From NCBI GenBank assembly GCA_030272585.1, contig BSYQ01000010.1, forward strand, positions 3,472,001 through 3,536,000: DNA of 64,000 bases, in the 5' to 3' direction. The stretch's first letter is position 1; each line of letters opens with the position of its first letter. The notes under the pieces are model-generated. The model saw only the letters and a list, made by a program, of their open reading frames with translations. It was not told the DNA's origin and ran no database searches. This document shows positions 38,546 to 48,815 of the stretch, piece by piece. Made by a program: the position numbers and the translations under genes. The stretch is from Bryopsis sp. KO-2023. Lineage: Eukaryota > Chlorophyta > Ulvophyceae > Bryopsidales > Bryopsidaceae.

Positions 38546-38906
38546 CGCTCTGCGCGCATCGGAACACACTCCCGCCTTGAGACCGCTATTTCTTTCACAC
38601 GGAGGGGATAGGATTGGGCGATACGATGGAGGCAAAGGAGCCTACCTGAGGACCATTCCTGAATTCGCCATAGTTTCTATTTTTTTTTGCTGGTGTGAGC
38701 GTGGGTTTGGATAATGACGAGTTTGAAAGTCGTCAGTCGCCAAACCCCAGGAGCGACATGACATGACTCATTGGCGATGAGTCATCGTTTTTCTCACACT
38801 TGGGATCCGCGTTCGTACGGAGCGCAGACAAAATCGAGAAGGACGCCTTCACGAACCCTTTTTGCTGTTTTCCGTGTTCGGTCGTTCGTCGATTGGGTCG
38901 ATCAAT

Positions 38907-41900
38907 ATGGTTTCGCGCAAGTCGAGGAAGGGGAAGAAGGCGTGGCGGAAAAACATCTCGGACGACAAGGTGTGGATCTATTCGACCGCTGCTTTTTTTT
39001 TGCCTGGAGTTTCTTCTCGTGCGGGTGTGGGATCCCAACACACAGGTTGGATGAAAGGATCGCGTCTTGGTTCACTGCTTGCTCCGTTGGTGTTCGTAGG
39101 AGGTGGAAGGGATAAAGAGGTCTAATGAGCGAGCGGAGGTGGCGGCACTGAAAGATGCCGAGCTTTTTCAGCTGGACACGGTGAGGAGGCGTTGGTTTTT
39201 GTTGTGGCTCGTCGAAATCATTGGCGCGTCTTCGCGAGCCAAAGATATCGCATTCTTGAAAGGATGGCGGAAGTAGTTTCAGTCGTCATTCTTCAACCCA
39301 CCTTCAAATTATATTTTTACTCTTTTTTACTTTTTATCTTTCCTCCTTGTTTCAAAAATGAGTTTGAACTGAATGGAAAATTTCTGCTCAAAAAACAAAA
39401 CAAAAAGAAACACTCAACTCTTTAAATTGATTGTAGTTCTGATATGTTTTTTTTTAATTTTATTTTTACTTTTATTTTTTCAAGAGCCGGGATGATCGAA
39501 CCGCAGATGCGGTGATCCAAGGTGCAAGGAAAGCTGCCGAAAGCGTTCCTCTGGTTGTGAAAAAATACTCGGTGCTGAAAGCCATTAAGGAGAGCAAAAG
39601 GCAGCAATGGTTGGAGGCCCTCAAAAAAAAGGAACTGGAGATGCCGCGCAAAAAAGTGCCAATCAGAAAAACAACCAAGCGAAAACCCAATGCAGGTGAT
39701 CGTGGGGGGGGACTGCTGCTACCTCTAATAATAATTATTAAAAAAAAAGAAAAAAAAGAAAAACGAATGAAACAACTGAACTGTTGCGTGAGGGCATTCC
39801 CTCCCTCACGCAACAGTTCAAAAATTTGGATCTTTTCAATTTCTGGGATGACTGCCAGTGAACCCTTCCCATTGAAACAGAATGCTGCTTTCCTGATAAC
39901 TAACTACAGCAGGGAATATGATCTGGGCTGACATGGGAGTTTTCCTGGGTTTTTACGTTTAATCTTCTGGAAATAGGTGTGCGGTATGTTGACCCTTGGG
40001 TGGAGGAAAAGATATCTGGAGAGGAGGATGGATGGAATGTGCCGAGAAGCACCAAAGACTTGCGTCCAGGGAATGGCCACAGGTATGGATGTCCCCCCCC
40101 CCCCCAAAAAAAAAAAGAAAAGAAAAGTATTGAAAATAAATAATGAAAATAAAGCAGTGAAAAAATCGAGCATGTGCTTCATCTCAGCTATCAATTTATC
40201 AGCCAAAGAAAAATTAGGAACTGGAACTTTCAAACGTTCGATATTAAACAAAGTTGGCGAAAGGATCGTTCCGTTTTTCCATAGCGGGATTATGTTGATC
40301 GTGACAGGCGCAGGGCGTCATTCCAAACAGAATTTGCCAGAATTTAACTTTCCATTCAGCCGATCAGATGTTTCGTATGTACTGGAAGGAAGAGGATTGC
40401 CCGTGCTCTGCGAAGGACCGATTCCAAGAAAACTGCCGTTTCGATCGACGAACCTGGGTGTTCCTACAATCCAGAATACGTGCAGCACCAGGTGATCCAG
40501 GACTGACATCAAGACAGTCCTGCTTTCAAAGGAAAGAAAAAAAAAATGTTAATGGCAAAAGGAAATCCTGCATCCGTTTCCAGTCTTTTTTGTTTTTTTT
40601 TATAACTGAAACCTGGCTGCTCTCTTGATGGACCCCATTGTATCGGCACATGCATTGCAACTCATTCAATTATTCATTTTACAAGCACTTGATTAGTTGA
40701 CTGTTAAATTGAAAACACAAGAAATACTGTTAATTATATACAAAAGGTCTTACTTATACCCTTTTTTTTTTTGGCCCCCTCCAGGCATCTCTCGGGGAAG
40801 CTGTGGCAGTTGAACAGGCCAAGGAAATCAAAAAGGCAATGGCTCCGAAACTGCTGGATGGATTCGACCCCACCGCGGTTGCTGATGAACCTGACATGAT
40901 TATGGTGAGAATGGCCTAAATCCCAGCACTATTTCCAGCAAGTATTTGTTGTGGAAACTGATAGGATGCGGTGAGGACATGCTACCTCTCCTCCAGTACT
41001 GTTGTGCGCTTACTTGGATGCAAAGCAAGCATCTAAGCACAACCTATGCTGTCATTCTTTTGTGGATTTGCTGTAGTTTTTTTGAATGTGTAAAAAGCCC
41101 GCTTTTTGCTCTGTTCAGGTTGATTCTGGAGGGTCAGACATGGAAGAAGAGGATTTGGATGAGCCGGGTGAGCCCGTTCCGATCAGGAAACCCACTACGA
41201 CGGAGAAACGAAAATCTAAGGCAGATCGTAACAGAGAGGTGTGTGTGCGTACGTACATGATAACGAAGCTTTTTACTACTTCCCTGTTAGTTCCTCCTAT
41301 TCTCGATTAATGCAGAACACCTGTTAGTTCCTCCTATTCTCGATTAATGCAGAACACCTCTCATGGTCCTGTAATATGAACCAAGCAAGTGTTTCATTCA
41401 AAAAGAGTGTCCATTTGTTTGAAGCTGTATTGTGGGTGATGTCAGCTTCGAGTGAAAAAAATGGAGAAGGAGCTCTCCAGCCGCCGAAAGACGGAGCGGA
41501 TGTTGAAGCAGATCAATAACGTCAAAGCCATCGTGAAGGAAATAGAAGGAGAGGAGCAACTGTCCGCAAACATGCAAAAACGTCGACAGGTGCTCGGGGG
41601 GTGCATATTTTGTTTAATTCTTTTTGTACTTTTTTTTTTTGGGGGGGGGGGGGTGGAAGGGGTGGATTTTTCCCAAGAATAATTTTCTGCTCGACCAGTT
41701 TTTTTTTTTTTAAGTTTATTTCTTTTCAGTTTTCTCGACTGAAGCATCGTGCTTGTCGATGTTCAGATCGACAGACTGATCAAATCCAAAATCGTTCCCC
41801 CAACGTTGGGAAAGTACAAGTACAGGGCTGCATCCCTGCCTGTGCTGTGCTCGGATGAGGTGACTGGGAGTCTGAGGAAGTTGAAGCCTGCTGTCATGCT

Positions 41901-42491
41901 TTGCAAAGATTTGACCAAAGGCTACGAGCGTGTCGGAGCGGTGGAAGCTGCCCCGAGTCATATCGTCAAGAAACAGGCTCCAAAGTAAGCAAACAAGATC
42001 GCGAACCAGGCACTTTTCATTGATTGTTCCACCTTTTCCCTGCGACGGAAAGAAAAAAGGAGCAAAAAAAATCCCTGTGCTGATACAATGTGGAATACTA
42101 TTTTGAGAAGAAGAAAAAAAATTGGAATAAATTTCTATCGTTTTGACCCCTGTCTGTCATGGGGGCGATGCCTATTTATAGTTTTATTCCGTATAAACAC
42201 TATGATGCTATTATTATAGTGTTATTAATGTATCATTACTATTATTTAATGATAGTAATTATTGTTATTCAGCAAGAAGGGATTGGTCTTATTTTTTTGA
42301 TGCTAACGTTATTATTAAAATTAAAATTACTCTTATTCTGACTTCTTTTTGTTTTTTTCAGGGGTGTGGAATTTAGAACTGGGCAACGCACAGAAAGGAT
42401 GACCGAAGTGATGGAGGATTTCCGCACTCTCAACACCAGGGTGAAAGACTTGCAGAAACAATTGCACACCCAGAAGAAAGCGTCGGGATGA
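38907..42491 (+). CDS. NOP53: NOP53 (GLTSCR2/PICT1) ribosome biogenesis protein
   Basis: Ten exons: 38907-38969, 39100-39180, 39485-39695, 39977-40082, 40389-40491, 40785-40904, 41119-41238, 41446-41589, 41767-41984, 42362-42491. All phases match and give 431 aa. The start MVSRKSRKGKKAWRKNIS is the conserved NOP53 N-terminal motif. DELF-type helix (KDAELFQLDT), DPWVEEKI, SIDEPGCSYNPEYVQHQ and, near the C-terminus, SKIVPPTLGKYKYRA with SLRKLKPAVMLCKDL are all family blocks. In yeast the protein recruits the nuclear exosome (Mtr4) to pre-60S particles for 5.8S/ITS2 processing in the nucleolus. Exon 1 is short and followed by a 130-nt intron. Introns contain a perfect hairpin and a 37-bp tandem duplication, listed separately. 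Confidence 0.9.
39777..39820. repeat. perfect 18-bp inverted repeat in NOP53 intron 3
   Basis: TGAACTGTTGCGTGAGGG, an 8-nt loop, then the exact reverse complement. It lies in an intron in A-rich surroundings. It could form a hairpin in DNA or RNA, or be a relic of a foldback element. Confidence 0.8.
41286..41359 (+). repeat. 37-bp tandem duplication in NOP53 intron 7
   Basis: Two identical adjacent copies (41286-41322 and 41323-41359) of a unit beginning GTTAGTTCCTCC and ending GCAGAACACCT. This is a replication-slippage type duplication with no coding effect. Confidence 0.85.
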
Positions 42492-44631
42492 AAAAGAAGA
42501 AACAGGGAAAACACAGATAGATAGATCGCAAGGGCACGATTCCAAGTCGGTCAATTCTTGAGATTGGGGAGGGGAGGGTGGGGGTCACTTAGGAAAAAAA
42601 ATTGATCAATTTGTTAATGTTATATCGCTTGTGTGCGTGTGGTTCTTACAAGACAGATACAAGATCCAATTTTCACACATAAAATTGAAAATTCGGGTAG
42701 ATGCTTTGGTTCGTTGTCCAGCATCAAAGTTACAGAAGCAAAAATAAACAAGCAAGATCCAGAGAAAAAATCACCCTGCTTTTGAACATTAAATAGATGT
42801 TTTTCATGGCAAGTCATGGCCGTCTTTGCCGCAAGATACAAACGAAAATAGAAAAAAAAAACTGCCAAAAAGAAATACAAAAAAGTAAAAAGAGTAACCC
42901 ATAACTGCCCCATCTTTTCAGTAAGTAATGTCAACCACCAATACCCTCTTTGTTCGCTGCTGACCTCCACCCCCACCCCCCCAACCAGACATCGGTTCAA
43001 AAACATTCGAATTTGCATCATTTCCTGCCTAAATCTGTTTCTTTTTTTTTTTCAAATACTTCTTTTTTATCTTGATATTCTTTCTTATGATTTCGTCAAC
43101 ATTTTTTTTTTCATTTTTTGTTTTTATATTTATGTTGGCAAAGAGTGCCAATCGAACTTACTCAATGACACCACCATAAACGGATGTTATCAACTCCATC
43201 CCCAACATATCCTTGGCAACATATCCCCACTACTTCCCACTCTTTCTTTATTCTCACTTTTTTCCTTTTCTCACTCTTTTTGGTTTCAGGGGATCATTCT
43301 TACATTGTTCCCCTCTTCCCTTCTCCATTTTTTTTTCCCTTAAAAAAACCCCAAGGACCCTTGATATTTCTGGAAGACTCTTATCCAAAGCATTTTTCCC
43401 CTTATTCTCCCCACATTCTTTCAAAGAAAGGGGCTCCACTTCTTTCTTTAACACACACACACCCCTTTCGGCATTTTACATTCTTACAACAATGAGAGAT
43501 TGAACTTCTTTGTTTTTTTCACTCCTCTTCCTGTTCATTCGCTTCAATTCTTTTATCAAAAGCTGCTCGAAGTTTGCTTGAATTCACCACCTCCAGATTA
43601 TTGTCTTACGACACAACATACCAAGAAAAACTATGTACATCAACTCCTCCCCTGGAAATGATTGAACGTATCGATAATTTTCCCGAGATCTGAATTCAAA
43701 CATTATACCTTCTAGCTCCTGGTTTCCTTTTTTTTCAAAACCCCCAAAGAAAGGAGGAGAACAATTATTCCACCCCCCAAAAAAAACAATCGTCTTGAAT
43801 GTTAGATTTTTTTCTCGACAAAGATGGGCAGCAAGGTTTCGACTCTTGAAACCTATAAGATTGATTTCTCCTCCTGTTCATTTTTTTCTTCCCTCCCTCA
43901 ACACTTTTTTCTGTTTCTTCCTTTGAGGGAACCCCCTCTTTGACCTCCTTGGAAAAGTCATATCCTCTTGGTCTTGAACATGGAATACAAATGCTTATCA
44001 ATTCCATCAGCCCTACTTCCCCCCCTCCCCTCCAAATAATATTCAGATTTGAAACACACTAGCTCTCCACTCAGAAAACCCTCCATGTCTGACTACTTTT
44101 TTCCCAAAGAAAACCACATGATACTTCACTCCTGCCTTTTGTCCCTCTCTATTATCTCCTCGACAACTATTAAGAATAAATCGAATTTGGCATTTAAAAA
44201 AAAAAAAAAAATCAAAGTAAAGTAAAGTGTGAGACATCGGCCACTGAACAATAAAAAGTGAAAAAAAAAGAAAAAGAAAACAGAAAACAATAATGAATCC
44301 TCAGCGAAACAACATTTAAAACTATCTTTCGTCCTTTCTTTCTTTTTCCCCAAAATTGTTTTGCCTGCCATCAAAATCCTGTCAATTCTAGGATACCTTT
44401 CTTTTCGTACAAAGGTATTTTTTTTTTTTTGCTTGTTTCTCTTCCCTCCTTTCCCCCCCCCCCGTTTTAAAAAAACACCGATCGTCAGTGGAACAAGATT
44501 TCGAACAAGGAGACTTCTATACAAACTTTATAAACCGAAACACAGTAAGCGAGAAAAACAGCAAGGAATTAAACAAAACGAAACAGGAAGGAGCCCCCAG
44601 ACATCATTTTTGATCTTCCACCACTTTCAAT
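42492..44631. other. convergent intergenic region, homopolymer-rich
   Basis: About 2.1 kb between the NOP53 stop and the stop of a minus-strand gene. It is rich in T/C and A runs. ORFs translate to low-complexity Phe/Ser/Pro or Lys/Glu strings. No gene supported. Confidence 0.55.
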
Positions 44632-45483
44632 TTAAACCTGCTCCGAGCTGTTCGCACCGGACGACAGTCCCCGCCCAAACACCGGATTGGAATGTTCCCC
44701 ATTCTCATTGATCGATGCGTCCGACGACCCTCCACCTTTTCCTTGCCCCCCTTCCACATCTTGCTCAGAGGTGGCTCCAGAAGTCGGACTCGACGAAAAA
44801 GGAGCAGACAATGCATGGCCCAACTCATCCTCTGGGGAAGACCTCCTGGTTCTCCTTCTGCACAAAAGGACACACACCAAACAGAGGCACAAACCCACTA
44901 CCAAAGCAATGACCACCCACACGGTCCACATAGGAAATCCGGCCCCTCGAGTCGTTCCTTCCTCCTTGTTGTTCGTGCTGAACCCGACCACTGCAGGAGC
45001 TGATAAAAAGCCATCGCTCAACGATTCTGATTCCCCGACGACAGGAGCCGCCGACATGAATCCGATCTCATTGCTGGTTTCTGGGGATTCGGCGGGTGCT
45101 GCTGCTTGCTCTTCGACAGTTTCTTTGACAGCAGTTTCCTTCTCCTCAGAAGCAGCTTCCTTTGGTTCAGGTGCAGCTTTTTTCTCTTCTGGAGCAGCCT
45201 CTTTTGGTTCATCCTTAGTTTCAGGCTTTTCCTCCCCCTCGTTATCTTTCTTTTCAGCTTTTTTGGGGTCCGGTTTCTTTTCCTTCTCTGTCACTTTTGG
45301 CTCCGTCTCATCCACTTTTTCTTCTTCTGGTTCTTTTTTCTGTTGAGCAGGTTTGGACTGCTTCTCCGGCTCTGGTTTTTCAGGCTCCTTCTTCCCTTCG
45401 GTCGGTTTGGACTCCTTCTCGTCCTTCGCTGGAGGTTTCTTGTCTTGTGGCTTTTCGTCTTTTTTGGGGGTATCCTCCTTCAC
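44632..45483 (-). CDS. Lys/Glu/Pro-rich stalk plus transmembrane anchor; probable last exon of the ankyrin gene at 45882-47846
   Basis: Open exon of 284 codons including the stop. It begins after a strong polypyrimidine tract and acceptor GAAAAAG|GTG, so it is not a start exon. The first ~160 residues are almost wholly K/E/P/A (KEDTPKKDEKPQ, PAQQKKEPEEEKVDETEP). A single membrane segment follows (VWVVIALVVGLCLCLVCVLL), then a basic stop-transfer CRRRTRR and a ~65-residue Ser/Gly-rich acidic tail ending SGANSSEQV. The layout is that of a type I membrane protein lacking its own N-terminus. The nearest upstream coding exons on the strand are those of the ankyrin gene, whose donor GAGGAG|GTGCTG at 45924 is in phase with this exon. 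RNA evidence would decide whether this is one gene or two. Confidence 0.6.
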   Translation of the reverse strand: MKEDTPKKDEKPQDKKPPAKDEKESKPTEGKKEPEKPEPEKQSKPAQQKKEPEEEKVDETEPKVTEKEKKPDPKKAEKKDNEGEEKPETKDEPKEAAPEEKKAAPEPKEAASEEKETAVKETVEEQAAAPAESPETSNEIGFMSAAPVVGESESLSDGFLSAPAVVGFSTNNKEEGTTRGAGFPMWTVWVVIALVVGLCLCLVCVLLCRRRTRRSSPEDELGHALSAPFSSSPTSGATSEQDVEGGQGKGGGSSDASINENGEHSNPVFGRGLSSGANSSEQV

Positions 45484-45881
45484 CTTTTTCCAAGGAAAAA
45501 AAAAAGAGAAAATCCACCTCATTGGGAACACACCAGTCAACCCACATTGGTTACTAATGCAGTTGGCTGGCCACACATGAAGCATCCAACCGTAACCTCA
45601 CACCCATTCGAAATCACAAAAAAAACTAAAGATTCTCTTGAAGAAAATCTAAAAAAAAAATTATAACCCAAAATTGTTTGAGGTGATTTACACCAGTACA
45701 TTTACTAACTACAATTACAATTACAATGTTCTTTTTTTGTTAAATGATCGACATTTTGAATTGCCTTGAATTACCAACATTGACATTTTTGGAAAAACAT
45801 TATTGATAAACTAACCAACATTAGTAATTTTGGTATATCACTGTCACAAGAAAAAAAAATCAATCAAATAAAAAAATTACT

Positions 45882-47846
45882 CTAACTACTAAAAAATTCA
45901 TCTTCTTTTCTCATTTCCAGCACCTCCTCTGTTACAATGATCGTATCCGGAGACAAGGAAGAATCTTCTGGGTCGACCGTTCTGGACGGTTTAGTCACAT
46001 CAGTGGCCTCCTCGATCTCCACCTTCAACCCATCGTCCAAAAGCTTTTTGATCTCTTCCCGTTTCGCTGGAGACAAATCCCTTCCTTCGATTCCAATCAC
46101 ATCGATCGGCCGCCGTTTCTTGGCATCTCTCAGATTTTTATTGGCACCGCTTTCCAGCAGCAGTTGTGTTGCTCGTTTGTGGCCTAGCGCCGAAGCAGCG
46201 TGGAGGGGAGTCCAGTTGGTCGAGGAATAGGTGGGGTCAACCTCAGCACCACCCTCGAGAAGCTCCTCCATACATCCCACACAGTTCTTGATTGTCGCCA
46301 CATACAGGGGTGTGGATCCATCGTCAGCTTCCCTGCATGTGAAAACAGGGAAGAGTGTGTTTTAGCGAAACTGATACGAGAAAATGCACCCCCCTAAAAC
46401 TCAATTTTAATGAAAATTTTTCTTGAGAGAGTCCACACACCTTAAAACTCAATTCTAATTAAATGATTCTCGTGAAGAAGTTGGATCATATTGTACCTAT
46501 CAACATCTGCTTTCGCCTCGACAAGAAGCGCAGTGGTTTCCGGGTCAGACATGTACGCAGCGATCCACAACACCGTCTGTTGCGATCCGGGCTTCAACGT
46601 GTTAGGATTCGCGCCGCCGTCCAACAACAGTTTACAGATTTCCACGTGGTTTTCCTTGTTTTGTTTGTTGTACTGAACCGCGATCAACAGTGGGGAAGAT
46701 CCTTTCTTCGACGCTGCGTCCGCATCCGCCCCAGCATCGACGAGCAACCGAACGACCTCCACGTGACCTTCTTGGGTTGCCATCAGCAGGGCGGTCGCTC
46801 CGGATTTGCTGGTGGAAGTGGGTTCAGCGCCCGCATCCAAAAGCTGCTTCACGAGTTTGCCGTTTCCACGATACGACGCCCACCACAGTGCAGATAAGCC
46901 TGCAACGTCATAACCAACCTCACTCTCCCAAGCACCTTTGTAAAACTCCTCAAATCGGAAAGCCCTGTGGTTATTTTCACCCGGACCCGATTGATTGAGC
47001 GGCTGAGGAAAACTACCTGTGTTGCTCTCTTGCTTGACGTCTGCCTCCGCCTTGATCAATATTTCGCCCACCTTCTGGTGGTTTCCGCGAGCAGCGACCA
47101 CAAGCGGGCTGTAGCCGGATTCGATCGTTCCATTCACGTCCGCACCCAAATCGATCAGCTGTCTAACAAGCTCGTCCAATCCAGCGAACGCCGCCAACAC
47201 CAACGGCGTGTTTCCGCTCGTCCCCACTTTCGCATTCACATCGACACCGCTGTCGATGAGCAGCTTCAGCTCCGACTCGATACTGGCAAATTCCTGACCC
47301 ATCCGAAAAAACAGGATCAGAAAATGGCGACCGGCGTGGAAACATGACGACTGTCGTGACGCTTTTTTGCTACCTGCTTTTGCCGAGCCCGGTCCTCTGC
47401 CGTCTGCAGCAAATTCCTAGTGGACACCACTCTTGAATTTTTCCTTCGCAAACCATTCTCCTGCACCCCTGCATCGCTCATCAAACCTCTTGTCAAGCTA
47501 GCTTTCTAAACAATGCCGCAAAAAATGCGCAATATCCCGAATCGCAGGGTTTACGTTTCACGTCCAAAACCCAAGAAGATAAAGGATCGCAATCACACGA
47601 AGGCACAAAAGACAAAACGGCCGGAGCGGACCAAACCCAACCCCCAACCCCCCGCACCAACTGGACGATCGATCGACCAGCTTTACACCCACTTCTCGCA
47701 GTCGAAAATTAACCACCAAGGAACACAACACTCGATCTACCTTTCAAATTTCTCTCCGCTTGGACACCAACCCTCCATGTTGCAGTCGCCGCGAGCAGGA
47801 CTAGCACAGCGAACACTGGGGACGCTCGACGATGGCACCCCAACAT
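45882..47846 (-). CDS. ankyrin-repeat protein with predicted N-terminal signal peptide
   Basis: Main exons in minus order: 47468-47374, 47293-46497, 46332-45882. A signal-peptide exon lies at 47846-47741 (MLGCHRRASPVFAVLVLLAA, then GVQAERNLK), whose donor AAAG|GTAGAT joins in phase to acceptor GATGCAG|GG at 47468, giving 482 aa. Alternatively translation starts at ATG 47481 (MSDAGVQENGLRRK) without a leader, 451 aa. At least seven ankyrin repeats are visible: GNTPLVLAAFAGLDELVRQL, GYSPLVVAARGNHQKVG, GLSALWWASYRGNGKLVKQL, GATALLMATQEGHVEVVRLL, GSSPLLIAVQYNKQNKENHV, GSTPLYVATIKNC, NWTPLHAASALGHKRATQLL. The C-terminus is acidic. If it uses donor GAGGAG|GTGCTG at 45924 it continues into the transmembrane exon at 45483-44632 (752 aa total). 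Partner unknown. Confidence 0.75.
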
Positions 47847-48815
47847 TTTGTACACTCTTTGCCCACCAGCGCTGCCAGCAGTAAATGAATCAACGTTCAG
47901 CTTCTAGCTCCTCAGGGAGTCCCTGTGCAGCCCGTCGCGCAATCAGCCAAAATCGCGTATCAGCACCGTCTCGCACAGCACAAACTGTGGAGGTTTTCTG
48001 TCCTCGACGAACACCCAAACGCTCCATCTACCTTGGAATCCAACTGATTTTCTCCCCCATCATGTCTTTCTTCGGTTCGATCCAGTTCGACGTCCGTAAC
48101 TATCGCTTCAGGAACGGCCCTAACCTCGGACCGCTTTGTCGCACCCGTTGGAGCTTCAGGGGTGAAGTTGAGTGTGAGTTTGTCTCTAAACGTCTGCAAC
48201 ACACAGGAGGAGTGTAAAACACCACAAACATGGTGGTTTTGTTTGCTCCAGCCTCCAAACACCAGAAAACTTCTGATGAAACCTCTCCAAAACTCCGAGT
48301 TATGAGTCATGCTTAAGCCAGCGAAAGTACTGTTAATCTAGACGTCTCTCAGTATCTTTTGTTGTACAAATATACACCCTCAATCGTATTTAGTGTGGGT
48401 CTTTTAATAGTGTTACCTCAGTAATAGTGCAGGCCACACTAATTCATGGAAAACCGAAACGTTAACTAGAAGTGTAGATTTCGGAAATAGTGTGGCCCAC
48501 ACTGTTTTCTGTTTTCTAAAATTTCTGCCGTACACGGAAATAGTGTAGGCTACACTAAATACGATGAAGGGTGTAGTTACTCCCCTTCCAAACCGAGAAA
48601 TGTCACCAATCAAGATAAAAATAATTTTTTTCTTGTTGTCTGACATCGAAGCGCATGTGCACGACATCTGTGATGTGTACGAAACCTATCGAAATGTGTA
48701 CGAAATGTTTTGGAAACTACGCGACACGTCGATCAGTTACTGTGGAGGCACCGCTTTTCGTTTTTGTTTTAGTTTGAAGTTATCTCAAGAGTCGGGCACC
48801 AGTTATTGTATCGCT
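47847..48815. other. divergent intergenic region containing a MITE
   Basis: Between the ankyrin gene's signal-peptide exon and the RPN10 start. ORFs at 47885-48217 (+) and 47960-48310 (-) have no recognisable domain. A mariner-type MITE lies at 48373-48575. Confidence 0.5.
48373..48575. mobile_element. mariner/Stowaway-type MITE
   Basis: About 200 bp with terminal inverted repeats: left CACCCTCAATCGTATTTAGT, right (reverse complement) CACCCTTCATCGTATTTAGT, flanked by TA dinucleotides (48373-48374 and 48574-48575). Short internal copies of the AATAGTGT..CACACT palindrome occur. TA target duplication with ~24-bp inverted repeats and no ORF fits a Tc1/mariner-derived MITE about 240 bp upstream of RPN10. 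Confidence 0.7.

Noticed and set aside
47513-47884. Plus-strand ORF of 123 codons between the ankyrin gene and RPN10
   Set aside because: It is antisense to the signal-peptide exon, is basic and low-complexity, and shows no domain.
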